A stretch of DNA of 64,000 nucleotides from Phyto melanocephala (lineage: Eukaryota; Arthropoda; Insecta; Diptera; Rhinophoridae). Below are positions 46,401 to 55,825 of the stretch, piece by piece. The position numbers were made by a program, and so were the translations under genes. Each line of letters opens with the position of its first letter. Position 1 is the first letter of the stretch. The notes under the pieces were generated by a model, which saw nothing but the letters and a program-made list of their open reading frames with translations, was not told where the DNA came from and did no database searches. The stretch spans positions 67,980,465 through 68,044,464 of the forward strand of contig OW799236.1 of the NCBI GenBank assembly GCA_941918925.1, read 5' to 3'.

Positions 46401-46929
46401 AAGATATATTAGCACCGGTGTCCAAGAGACCAAATTCATTAAAAGTTAAAAATTTAACTGGAGCATAGTAACGATTATCAGAAGAATTATTTACTATAGA
46501 AGATAAAATATATTTGTTAGTAATTTTACGATTTTTAAAATAGTTACGTAGTCTAATGGTAGACCGTTTTTGCTTATGCAAGGAAATTTTAGTAAGGGTA
46601 TTCACTTCAAAGATTTGCTTCCGCTTTTCTAAGTACTTTTTTAGCCTTATGTGATAAGGTTGTATAGGGTGAATTACTTTATTTATATTTTCGTCATAAG
46701 ATTTTTCTTTTTCAATATTATCTTTAGAAACATCTCTTCTACTAATTTTGTTAATATCGTATTGTTCATTTTCAACAGGTTTACGTTTTAAAATTGTTAC
46801 TTCATTTTCAGAGTTAATATTCGAATTATTTAGGGTTGATAATTTTGTTTCTATGGAGTCTTTCGAGAAATGTTCTGATTTAAGTAGTTTTTTGAAATCG
46901 AAGTTTTTCGGCTGGCACATTTGGAACAT
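43402..46929 (-). CDS. pol: Pol of LTR element 2
   Basis: 1175 codons without a stop, in the -1 frame relative to gag with an overlap of about 80 nt. It is expected to be made as Gag-Pol by frameshifting rather than from its own ATG. After about 155 variable residues comes the protease (LLDTGANISCIG, DTG 170-172). The reverse transcriptase has LDLKDAYWQI and YVDD at 485-488. RNase H has CDAS (D634), E676 and D701. The integrase zinc finger is H835/H842 with C872/C875. The integrase core is D905 (YIDILGP), D965 (SDNGSQF) and E1000 (NASERVNR), an exact D,D35E spacing. The C-terminus is NAKLAPTFLKSRIKEK ... FHAKDLRP. All catalytic residues are present, so the enzyme set may be functional. Confidence 0.95.
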   Translation of the reverse strand: MFQMCQPKNFDFKKLLKSEHFSKDSIETKLSTLNNSNINSENEVTILKRKPVENEQYDINKISRRDVSKDNIEKEKSYDENINKVIHPIQPYHIRLKKYLEKRKQIFEVNTLTKISLHKQKRSTIRLRNYFKNRKITNKYILSSIVNNSSDNRYYAPVKFLTFNEFGLLDTGANISCIGSDLASFDFKPFKEFHPRKANVKTADGSLQRVLGYLLVNVCFKNLVKKLKILIVPSITQRLILGLDFWKSFNLAPQIFESVISISGNGKPVHSPKNNSILSEVLSGSNNANIYPLTSSQEDQLSTIISLFPNFEKQGLGRTDLIKHTIDVGNSKPIKQRCYPVSPAVENLIYKEIDRMLELGVIEPSTSPWSSLMRLVVKPNKVRLCLDARKLNDVTIKDAYPLPNIEGIFSRLPNANIISKLDLKDAYWQIGLSEEAKPLTAFTVPGRPLYQFVVMPFGLCNAPSTMCRLMDSLIPPELRNSVFGYVDDFVIVSEDFNSHLAVLARIAHQFSKANLTLNITKSKFCVTEVKYLGYIIGNGGIRTDPEKIESIINWPIPRNLKQVRGFLGIAGWYRRFVENFSTVVYPITEVLSTKRKFCWTPAAQESFVLIKKLLTSAPVLSNPDFSRIFYLHCDASDFGIGAVLVQLDDEGNEKPIAFMSKKLNSAQRNYSVTERECLAALEAIKKFRCYLELQEFEVITDHSSLVWLMKQQDVTGRLARWVWKLQGYKFTISHRKGKTNVVPDALSRIPFEEIGSLELTEPEIDLNSPHFQDLDYLDLQDKINRNPSKFPDIKIKDNFVYIRTTHYTGDKDQEQEAWKLWLPQNLRKPLLSRFHDSPVASHGGMVKTLELIRRKFYWPGMVRDVRNYVRSCDICKECKAPNTILKPNMGNQIVTSRPFQRLYIDILGPYPRSKQGHIGILSILDHMTKFHWLCPLKKFTANIIKKYLIEHIFHVYGVPETLVSDNGSQFKANEFNALLTEMGIKHTYTAIYSPQSNASERVNRSIISGIRSYLKQDQTLWDEHLSLISCALRNSFHQTIQCSPYYAVFGQEMITHGSSYALLRNLTLLSEPLIKLEKDDQLQLIHQDIKKHIDRAYARNQTQYNLRARNILYDKGQYVYRRNFAQSNFERKFNAKLAPTFLKSRIKEKVGNNYYILEDENGKLLGTFHAKDLRP

Positions 46930-48446
46930 TGGGGCTTATAAGTATTTTTCATACCGCATCCATAACAAAATACACTTCTTTCCTCTAGGCAGTCTTCCCA
47001 GTGATGGCCTGCTTCATCACAATTCCAGCACTTAAAGGTTGCAGCAGTTGGCTGAACTGCATCGACACATATCCCAGAATCTATTTCTGAATCATTTACG
47101 TTAATTTCATGTGAACACTCTATTTCTCCGACTTGTCTTCTAGCATTATAATTTTGACCGAATTTAATTGGTATGTTTTTTCTAAAGCGATCTGATTCCA
47201 TTAAATTTTCTCTCATCTGGACTAGTTTTCTCAAATGAGCAATAGAATAAACAGGGACATATAACAATTCGTGGCGAATTTCTGGTCTTAAATTTCGAGT
47301 CAGTATTTCTACTAAATCAGACTCTGGTATTGGAGTTGAAAGTCTATCTAACATTGCACACACCGCGTCATAAAAAGATTCAAAACTCTCATTTGGTTTC
47401 ATTCTACGATTTCGTATTTCCTCATGAATATCAAAACTTGATTTAAATTGCTTATATTGGTACTTAAGTGCTTCACAAAATTCTGTCCATTCTACAACTT
47501 CAACTTGTTTGTGGTAACGCCAGTACCAGTCTCGTGCTCTACCAGCTAACAGAATATGGAGATTTCGACATATGATAGAAAAGTCATCAATTAAATTATC
47601 TTTTGTTAAGCATCCTACTCGATACAAAAATTCATCGACGCTTATCCCGTTACTGGAGCCATCAAATTTAATGTTCCAATTTTGGATTATGGATGTTATT
47701 TTGTCAGCTCTTATGGCATAGTTCTCATCAATTGATGATTGATTAGACAGAGGTCGCCTATCTTGTTGTATTGGAGCATTATTTTGAAAATTTCGAGAAT
47801 TTGATTGCGGTCTAAAAGGTGATGGCTGACTTGCTCTGTTTGTAGAATTTTGAAAATTCGGAACCACATTTAAATTTCTTAATAAACGTGTAACTGTGTT
47901 CTCGATTACGAAGTTTAAAAGAGAATAATCAACATTTCGAGAGTTATTACCCGTACCTGTTCTAGAATTACCTAGTTGTCGGTTGATTTGAGGAGAATTT
48001 TGATTACTTGAATTTATTACATTTCCTTGATCAGTAAGCGAATTTTCTAACAAATTATTAGAATTAGACTGTTGTGAAGGTATTTGCATTTGTGAATCAT
48101 CAATTATGTTTCCCGCATGACTTCGGGTGAAATATTGCTTGGATACTGCTCCACGAGCTCTACCACGGTTGACGTGTTGAGATTTTTCACCAATTTGTAA
48201 AGGTTTTTGAAAATTTACTATCTTTAATTCTGACAAAGTGCATGGTCTTTTGCAAGAAGGACATTCAGCAGAGTTTGCCAAATAATTTTCAATACAAATG
48301 CGATGAAACGCATGATTGCATTTAGAAATTATTAAACAATTTTGTCCTGCAGACATTTTCTCAGAATAAAGTTCACAGTTTTGATCATTATGAACAACAT
48401 TTACCATAGGTGGTTGTGACGGAGTTGGTGGAGGTGATCGTTCCAT
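46851..48446 (-). CDS. gag: Gag of LTR element 2 with an N-terminal RING-like finger
   Basis: 531 codons. Residues 24-65 form a RING-H2-like finger: C24, then SKCNHAFHRIC (C43, H45, H48, C51) and CPSC (C62, C65). The second metal ligand is Tyr27 (tat) where Cys is expected; the relative in element 3 keeps it. A polar Asn/Gln/Ser-rich linker follows. The capsid-type Gag domain is roughly 250-430 (WNIKFDGSSNGISVDEFLYR ... VYSIAHLRKLVQMRE). A CCHC knuckle (CWNCDEAGHHWEDC) begins near 473, followed by a second Cys cluster (CYGCGMKNTYKPQC). A RING finger on a Ty3/gypsy Gag is unusual; a ubiquitin-ligase or structural role is only inference. Confidence 0.9.
   Translation of the reverse strand: MERSPPPTPSQPPMVNVVHNDQNCELYSEKMSAGQNCLIISKCNHAFHRICIENYLANSAECPSCKRPCTLSELKIVNFQKPLQIGEKSQHVNRGRARGAVSKQYFTRSHAGNIIDDSQMQIPSQQSNSNNLLENSLTDQGNVINSSNQNSPQINRQLGNSRTGTGNNSRNVDYSLLNFVIENTVTRLLRNLNVVPNFQNSTNRASQPSPFRPQSNSRNFQNNAPIQQDRRPLSNQSSIDENYAIRADKITSIIQNWNIKFDGSSNGISVDEFLYRVGCLTKDNLIDDFSIICRNLHILLAGRARDWYWRYHKQVEVVEWTEFCEALKYQYKQFKSSFDIHEEIRNRRMKPNESFESFYDAVCAMLDRLSTPIPESDLVEILTRNLRPEIRHELLYVPVYSIAHLRKLVQMRENLMESDRFRKNIPIKFGQNYNARRQVGEIECSHEINVNDSEIDSGICVDAVQPTAATFKCWNCDEAGHHWEDCLEERSVFCYGCGMKNTYKPQCSKCASRKTSISKNYLNQNISRKTP
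46887..46893 (-). promoter_or_regulatory. -1 frameshift slippery site of element 2
   Basis: A AAA AAC in the gag frame (tca aaa aac), inside the gag/pol overlap. It is the canonical retroviral heptamer; element 3 has the same site at the equivalent codon. No downstream stem is obvious here. Confidence 0.75.
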
Positions 48447-49292
48447 AATGTTGGTAATAGTTTATTTGAAAATAGAAAAAAAAAAAAAAATAAAAAACAC
48501 AAAAACAACGTTTGAAGAAAGTCTTTTGGAAGATATTTTGGAAAATTCAAAAGTATTGCGAGTTTAACTAAAGTATCTAATAAAATTCTAAACCTGACTA
48601 AAAAGTACGAAGATATATAGAAAGAATGTGACTATATACAAAAAGACTTTAGTATTAGTAAGGGTAAGTAAAAACAAATTCATATACTATTAGTAAAAAA
48701 AAATTTCAGAAAATTAAAAAAAAACTTCTTAACCTGATTTATGGTCTCTTACATTTAGTGATATGAAATGACAGTGCAGTAAATTAATAAGCTTTATATT
48801 ATATGGTTGATAGGAAAACAAAATTTGGGTTATGGAGTTCAAGAAGTATTTAGGCCTCACTCAAAAAAATAAACCAATCGATATACAAATAACAAAATTT
48901 TCTATCATACTGATTTAAACGGACAATAAATCGCAAAGCAGCAATTATATTGTAAATCCTGGAAAAATCAGGATACCGATAGCTAAGTTACATTCAATGA
49001 GCAACACATAAAAACTTCACAAACTGTTACAAATATTATTCCACTTATGTATAATGTTCACCTACATTCAAAAGGATTCATAGCTCCTTACTGGTCGATG
49101 TATCCGAACCTTAAAACCTCAGATAATCGAAATCCGAATAAGACTAAAAATTATTTAAATATTAGGTTTCGACCATATATAATAGTAATAATTTTGTAAG
49201 TTATTGGAATCTAAAAATAAGTAGTTAAATGTTTGATGTAGAGCAAAGAGAATTTAATATATAGAAGTAATATACTAAACCTTCTGTACCCC
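48447..49292 (-). other. Leader of LTR element 2
   Basis: Untranslated region between the primer site and the gag start; AT-rich, no gene seen. Confidence 0.7.
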
Positions 49293-49306
49293 ACGTTGGG
49301 CGCCAA
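49289..49306 (-). promoter_or_regulatory. Primer binding site, tRNA-Lys1,2 type
   Basis: Minus-strand tggcgcccaacgtggggt, 4 nt inside the LTR end. It matches the known tRNA-Lys1,2 primer site at 17 of 18 positions; element 3 has the perfect 18. Confidence 0.85.
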
Positions 49307-49310
49307 TTTA

Positions 49311-52300
49311 TGTAATGTACACGAGATTACGGGCCAATGTTGTCGACGTTTTACTTAAAAATCCATTAGGTGATAGCATAGGTAATGACGAAAGCGTTAT
49401 CCACCCAAAGTTAGTACACAACATGGGAATGAGCCTAAATATATCGGCTTATGGGAAATGCCAAGAATTAATGCATAGCTAAACGAATTCTTAAGTCGAA
49501 GGAACTAGATGGAAAATGTAGCCAATAATTGCCTATTGACAATTGATGCTCTAGTAAGAAAATTAGAAAAACGAACGGGAGCCATTGATAACCACTAGCA
49601 AGCAGTCGGTTGGGGGGTTTTTGTTTTCTAAGTTCTCATTGTCAATAGCGTCGTTAACATAAATATTATTATAGACTCCCTGAGTCAAAATAGGACCAGA
49701 AGTTGATGTGTAAATTGTAGTAAGCTGTTAATTAAGACCACGATTAATATCAACTTAAGACGGAAAAAAAAGGGATCAACCATATAAAGCTGTTAAGGTT
49801 TATCCGAGGTGCAGTTGGATAAACACGCGCTCTATACCCTCCCTACCATTGATTTTAGTTGCGCTACACGTTTACCTAAAATCCCGCACATACACTAACA
49901 CTTGTCTTTCATATCACATTGTAAGAAACTTTAAGATTTTATTCTTCCATATTTAATACCAATTCATTTATTTCAAGTAGTTCATATTTAATGCTTAGTT
50001 AAAAAAAACGTATTTGCTAAAATAATGCAAATAATTATACGAAAACTTTGTACAACCAGAAAATTTAAAAGTAATAATTTACTAGATATATAAATTATAA
50101 AAAAAATGATTTTTTTAAATAATTAATTATGTATTGTATTAAATATTTTCACTTTTCGATATAATTTCAAATATGTATATAATTGTATACGAACGAATGC
50201 ATAGAGATATCATTTGTACCGACGTTAGCGAACAAAAGCAACATTAAAAAAAATTTAGATAAAAAGTTAGCAACAACTCTCTTGATTAAGCAAACTATTT
50301 ATATACATTACAAAATAATTTAAAAATGATGCAGAAGAGAATTAACAGAAACTCTCGTAATTAAGCAAAAATGTTTTATACATGACGATCAGCGTTGTCA
50401 ACTTTAAAATTTCAAAAAGCACCTAAACCCCTAAAAAAGCGCGTAATTTTCATAAAAAATCACTGAGTTTAAAATGTGTACAAATTTAACTTTACATTTG
50501 CTAATATAATCATTACTTAAAAAAAATTAAAGCTTTTAGATGCCAGTTGCCCCCTAAAATAAATTATTTTACAAATGACAATAAGACTGGAGTTTTGATT
50601 GATATCGATAATCGAAATACAAGTCTAAAGATATTATGTTCTTTATGTTATTAGGCCAAAACATCCAAATGTACTATCAATGCAAATATTAACCTTATCA
50701 GGGTGTCAATTTGTGCTCTAAAAAATTTTAAAATGAAAAGTATTTGCATATTAATTTCTCTTTTTTTATTTTCACCAAGGTTTGATCAACTTGAAACTTT
50801 ACTTACAAAATAAATTCTCGTAACAATTTCATTTTATAAAAAGTAGGTGGTTTATGTCTCATAAACCATACAGGATATCAACAAACCAGTATCGGAAATA
50901 AGTTACAATTAATAATAAACAAGCAAAACACTCAAATAACAGAAACATTGTATGCTATCAATCCTTATAAGCTTCTTAATTATTAGTTTTAGTATCATAA
51001 GCTGAAAGTATTATCAACATAATATCATTTTACAATGAGTAAATATTTTTTAGCTTTGTTAAGATACAAAATACGTAAGGGTAATTAAAGATATTTACCC
51101 TTACAAAAATTGTTTTCAATTAAAAAAATTATTTTCAAATTTAGTATTTGGTGTCACCGAAATAAAAATAAAAGCACTAAAAACTTAAAAAAAAATCACC
51201 AAGCACTAACTCGCAATTTTTTCGCTTCCAAAATGTTAAAAATCACCAAAAACGGTGATAAAATCACCGTGTTGACAACGCTGATGACGATCCAATTTAA
51301 TCATTATTCAAGAGAATGTGCATACAATGTTAACAGAAACTATATGTGTTAAGCAAAATGTTTAGATACATGACAATCAAATTAAATCTTCCCTTAAAGA
51401 ATGTGCTTACAATATTAGCAGAACTATTTATATTCATTAAGCCAAAATGTTTATACACATTAATCTAAACGATAATTTCTGAGATCATGTTGCTTTTAAT
51501 ATGAGTAAAAAGTAATGTTTTAGTTAATAATTTACAAGATTTGACTCACCCGTTTACATATGTACAAGAAGTTAACTGCAGCTGTTGATGAGGCCTCTCA
51601 ATCGCTGATTTGTAACACGATGATGATGTAGATATATATGTAACGTGAATGAATGTGCAACCGATATTATGTATATGGATATTTCCATGCAAAATTTAAG
51701 CTTATAGACTAAACGAAATACATACATATATTTAACAAATACTATAACAATTATTATTCAATTTAAATTCCATACCATTTAAACCATTATGTTATGGGCA
51801 ATTTAAATTATAAGTTGCCTTATGTTATTAAATATTAAATTGTTTTTTTTTTCTCTTTTGAGTTTTTAGAAAAGTAATATATCTAACAAAATTTTCGTGA
51901 TTTCAACATTATCAGGTATTATTGAAAAAGTTAATTTAGGTTACAAAAATTTTAATGTGGAGAATATGGAATTTAATTTGAAGAAAAATTATATATACAT
52001 ATAGTCATCGGATTTTGTGCTAGCACTACAATTTTTGTACCCGTTTTTACGCTTATTCGGCTACGTTGGTACGGATCGTTTAAGTTGGATTTGCAATTAT
52101 GTTGTTGTTATCATCGTGATCAATAGCTTAATTAAATTTGCAAAAAAATGTAGTAGTCGTGATATATGGGGGGAAAAATTTTTTAACGTGGTTAAAAATT
52201 TTTAACGTGGGGGCTCAAACTGCGTCCACCACGTAAAAACGAGTTATAACGAAATACCTAATAATAAGAAAATTATCAGACAAATTGAATAAAAAATATC

Positions 52301-53350
52301 AAGACTACTTTACCTGCAGGAAGGAAATTTTTAGCAGTATAAATTATTTTGTCAGTTTACTATCGTTTTCTCGAAAAGGTTATAGCGTAATATCGAATGT
52401 ACGAAATGATTATTCTTTTCAGATGATTCGTAACTTTAGTGTAAAAATTAAAATCTAGAAAATTTTAAACGTTACGAATTGTTTCAATGATAATTTATTG
52501 AAATGGGAAAATTTTTTTACCTGTATTTGCCAATATGTTTTTAATAAATTACTCAAAACCAACGATCTGAACGGTAACACAAAACTTATTTACTTATTAA
52601 CTTTCCGAAATTTTTAAAGATGTGTGATCTGGTTGGCAGATGAAATGAAAAAGAATGGCTGTCGCTGTAATCGGCTATTACGATGCTTAAGACGATACTT
52701 GAGCTTTAAAGCACAACGTGTAAATTTAACAATCCTTTGCTTGTATTGCGTTCAAGCTTTTTCTGATAGAAGTTGCCAACTTACAGTTGTCAACATTGTT
52801 CGATAACTAAGCCATAAGATATTGCCAGTAACTATTATTGACTGACATATATATTTTCGATTTCTAATTTAAAAAAATTAAATTGTGATCACGATTTTTA
52901 TGGAGTTTTATAGACACTTTTAAAATTCACTCTTCCTCTTATCATTACAACATTCATGAATGTTAACAGTCAAGTTTATCCGTATAACAGTTTTACGCTT
53001 CGTTTAGTGAAGACATAGTACCTTAGCAATAAAAATCTTTGAATTGGTAACTAATACATCGTATCTAAGTTACTTTTCGGCGTTCATAGAATTGATAATG
53101 TTTAACTAAATGTAAATACGATACATGTTAACTAACATATAATTCGTTAACTTTGAAAAATGTAAATACAAGTGCACAATTGTTATGGCAATATATTACA
53201 ATCAAAACTAAAATAAATTTAATATCAAACTAGGCTATTTCCTATATGCAAACAAGGCAAAATGTGAAAAGAAAACTAATCAATACCATATGACGAAAAA
53301 AACTATCGAACATTAATTTTTATGAACATAAGCTAAAATCTTGCATTACA
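49311..53350 (-). repeat. 5' LTR of element 2 (right copy)
   Basis: 4040 bp, nearly identical to the left LTR. The main difference is an extra segment of about 37 bp near 52450-52487 (taaaatctagaaaattttaa and following). Confidence 0.95.
50390..51283. mobile_element. hAT MITE inside the right LTR of element 2
   Basis: Copy of the 894-bp MITE in the other LTR, with the same ends and the same atgacgat duplication (50382-50389 and 51284-51291). Duplicated by reverse transcription, not by an independent hAT insertion. Confidence 0.9.
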
Positions 53351-53425
53351 AGCACAAAATTTATTATTTTGTTAATCGCTATGGAATTATCTCTTTATAA
53401 TGAAATATGTATCACTTTCTTTGTA
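53351..53425 (+). mobile_element. Family A element, copy A5, continuation
   Basis: Resumes after LTR element 2 with agcacaaaatttattatttt and cgctatggaattatctcttt, matching the complement of copy A4 up to the mariner insertion point. Beyond the mariner the A element does not continue, so its right end has been lost or replaced by the LINE. Confidence 0.8.
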
Positions 53426-53956
53426 GAGGGTGGTTAAATTTTAAGGGCCCATGTTGAAGGTGAACTACACCTAGTCTTTAAATTTGTTTTCTGCATTTCA
53501 CTTGACATTTCTCAATCTCAAACTTACTCAATTTGATCCGTGGAAAAATACGCAAATGAGCAACGCTTTAAAGTTATTCAGGTTTTTTTAGAAAATGGGC
53601 GTTCCAATCAAAATGCATTTTGTGCACTTCGTAATTCTTTTGGTCAACATAATCGTTCAAATTCGTCCACAATCGGGAGAATTGTAAAAAATATTTTGCT
53701 GGTTTTTGCGATAGTGTGACAAAATAGCAGTCAATCTGGACTCATCATCATGCCCAACAATTGAGCATCAACATTGTCATTGAAAATTTGGACCATCAGA
53801 TAGAGGAGTGGCGCCAAGGATGGGGGGCCATTTGACCGATATTTTGTTAAATACATAATTGAACCATACAAATATTATAATTACAAAAAGAAATAATAAT
53901 AATATCTTAAATAATTTGTGTTTTATTTAAATTCAACATAAAATTTAAACATCCCA
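53426..53956 (+). mobile_element. Internally deleted mariner-like element, copy 2
   Basis: 531 bp between TA dinucleotides, ends gagggtggttaaatttta and (complement) tgggatgtttaaatttta. The plus strand keeps the transposase N-terminal helix-turn-helix (VEKYANEQRFKVIQVF ... STIGRIV). After a short gap it keeps the protein C-terminus in frame to a stop (NIVIENLDHQIEEWRQGWGAI, tga near 53835). The DDE core is missing. Same insertion point as copy 1. Confidence 0.75.
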
Positions 53957-54550
53957 TATAAACATTGATTGACATCACCGGCGAGTAAAGACGTGTTTTT
54001 TGCAAGTTAAATTGTATTGTGTTATTTTGTATAAATTGAAGTTGTTAAAAAAGCTTAAAACGTACAAAAGCTTACTTTAAATAAATTCTGATTTTTGCTG
54101 TGTTTTAAAGTGTATTAGTTCATTAACTTTATTTGCTGTAATCTATGCCAAATTTACAAATTAAATTCGAATAGGCATATATAAAAAAGAATAAAACAAT
54201 AAAATAAAACTCGTAAAGATACAAACGTCAAACTTTTGCAACATTTGTTTACTGTGGATATTTCTAAACGTAAGCTCTTGTTAAACTTTAAACTAAGTAT
54301 CTAAGACAGCAACCTTGATAGTTATACTAAAGTTTGTGTGGATCATATATCAAAGCTTTTTTTGTGTGGATCGCGTGCATTAATAGCAGCATAGACTTGA
54401 ACCTCACTAAGTGTGGATTTCAAAAACTAAACGTTATATTCGAAAACTACAGCATAGGTAAAAAAATAAAAAAAATCTCGCTCATAACATATAACAAACG
54501 AAATTAAACAAAACAAAAAAAAAAATAAACAATCATAATAGTCTACTTCA

Positions 54551-55564
54551 ATGTATACTTCCAAACTGAGAAGTCAAAATAATAACAAAATAAACAAACA
54601 AGAGAAGCAGAAAAAGCAACAACAAACATCAAATATTATGGAGAATTTAACAGCACCTCCCGCACCGAGACAAGTAAGGGAAGTTTTCCAATCTTCATTA
54701 ATTGATAATACTCCAAAAGCCCGTAGCCGTACAAATTCGGAAGCTCTTTTTTTAAATAGTACAAACTCTCCGCTCAGGCTCATGCAAATTGTGGATGATC
54801 GTTTTGAAAAATTAACAGAACGATTACAGACATCCATACAAACTATGTTTCGAGAGTGTGAAGGCCGTTTATTAAATGAAATAGAAAAAAGCTTTAGCAG
54901 CATTAAAAATGAACTGCACAGTGTTACCGAAAGGGTTGCAAAATTGGAAACAGATGCGGTAAACATAAAAAGTTTGCAAGCCGAAATAAATGCTCTAAAA
55001 TCTAAAGTTAAGCAACAAGAAAATAAAAATGTTGCTTGTGAATTAAGACTTAATGAAATTCCTTATAAACCTAATGAGAATTTATTCGAAATTTTTGATA
55101 ACATCTGCAAAACTATTAACACTTCGGTTCCCGCAATTAAAACGATTTATCGGCTGCAAAATAATAATAATAAACATAAATTAGACTCGAAAGATGCGGT
55201 AATAATTGTCAAGTTTTGGTCCCCTTATGACAAAAACTATTTTTTGAAAGCACTTTCTAATTGGCGAAAGGGAAACCCGCAGTTTTTTTTCTCATTGAGA
55301 CATGTTGGTATAAATTCTGACAATAAATTTTATGTCAATGAAAATCTTACGTCCACAAATTTTAAAATTCTACGCGCCGCTACTCGCCTTAAAAAGGATA
55401 AACGCATACATGGTGCTTTTACAATACGTGGCTTGGTTTATATAAAAATGTCTGCTAATGACCAAGCAATACATATTGATGAGTTGGAGCATCTCAACAA
55501 TTTATTTCGAAATCCCGACGGATCTTCTTCTGCTGCTTGTGACTATCGTGATGTTGCTGATTAA
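54551..55564 (+). CDS. LINE ORF1 protein, coiled coil plus FP-like domain
   Basis: 337 codons, intact. Residues 1-30 are rich in Lys/Gln/Asn, like a nucleic-acid-binding tail. A coiled coil covers roughly 80-165 (DDRFEKLTERLQTSIQTMF ... LQAEINALKSKVKQQENKN). It is followed by a domain of the type shared by LINE ORF1 proteins and the baculovirus FP protein: LRLNEIPYKPNENLFEIFDN, DAVIIVKFWSPYDKNYFLKA, then YVNENLTSTNFKILRAATRL and KKDKRIHGAFT. Such proteins bind RNA and chaperone retrotransposition. No zinc knuckles. An in-frame ATG at 54638 is an alternative start. Confidence 0.8.
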   Translation: MYTSKLRSQNNNKINKQEKQKKQQQTSNIMENLTAPPAPRQVREVFQSSLIDNTPKARSRTNSEALFLNSTNSPLRLMQIVDDRFEKLTERLQTSIQTMFRECEGRLLNEIEKSFSSIKNELHSVTERVAKLETDAVNIKSLQAEINALKSKVKQQENKNVACELRLNEIPYKPNENLFEIFDNICKTINTSVPAIKTIYRLQNNNNKHKLDSKDAVIIVKFWSPYDKNYFLKALSNWRKGNPQFFFSLRHVGINSDNKFYVNENLTSTNFKILRAATRLKKDKRIHGAFTIRGLVYIKMSANDQAIHIDELEHLNNLFRNPDGSSSAACDYRDVAD

Positions 55565-55795
55565 AAGGAATCATAATATAAAAATTACGTCATCGCTTTG
55601 TCCTTTTTCGTATTTATTTAAACTTTTTTGCTTATTTTTTAACTTTTATAGCATTTATAAATTGTCAATTATTTTAGCTATATATAATTTTTTATTCGTT
55701 GTTGGTTTTACTAATAATCGTAATAAGTTAACTAGACGTGAGAATATAATATACTACTCGTGCGTTACTTTTTCGTATCCTTCATTAAACTTTAA

Positions 55796-55825
55796 TGGTC
55801 AATTTAAATAATAATAGGGTTAACT
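55796..55825 (+). pseudogene. First codons of LINE ORF2, cut by LTR element 3
   Basis: ATG GTC AAT ... reads MVNLNNNRVN and is then interrupted by the LTR. The short Asn-rich start is typical of endonuclease/RT ORF2 proteins of fly LINEs. The rest should lie beyond the far LTR, outside this window. Confidence 0.4.

Larger units (their letters stand above)
39348..53350 (-). mobile_element. LTR retrotransposon 2 (Ty3/gypsy) with 4-kb LTRs
   Basis: A 14.0-kb element on the minus strand, target duplication agca (39344-39347 and 53351-53354), LTR ends TGTAATG...CATTACA. The internal region is only about 6 kb (43352-49310), so LTRs make up more than half. gag and pol are both open. The LTRs differ by about ten substitutions that I noticed plus a 37-bp or so indel near 52450, consistent with a young insertion. 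It is related to element 3 by Gag architecture, primer site and frameshift site. Confidence 0.95.
53959..55825 (+). mobile_element. LINE 5' half, interrupted by LTR element 3
   Basis: Begins soon after the mariner copy. It comprises a 5' UTR of roughly 590 nt, ORF1 (54551-55564), a 230-nt spacer and what looks like the first ten codons of ORF2 from ATG 55796. LTR element 3 then begins. The 5' limit is inferred from where the family A composite ends; agacgtg at about 53985 could be a downstream promoter element of the fly LINE type. Confidence 0.6.

Noticed and set aside
55458..55811. 117-codon hydrophobic frame after LINE ORF1
   Set aside because: Overlaps ORF1 in another frame and is driven by T-rich sequence; no endonuclease motifs.
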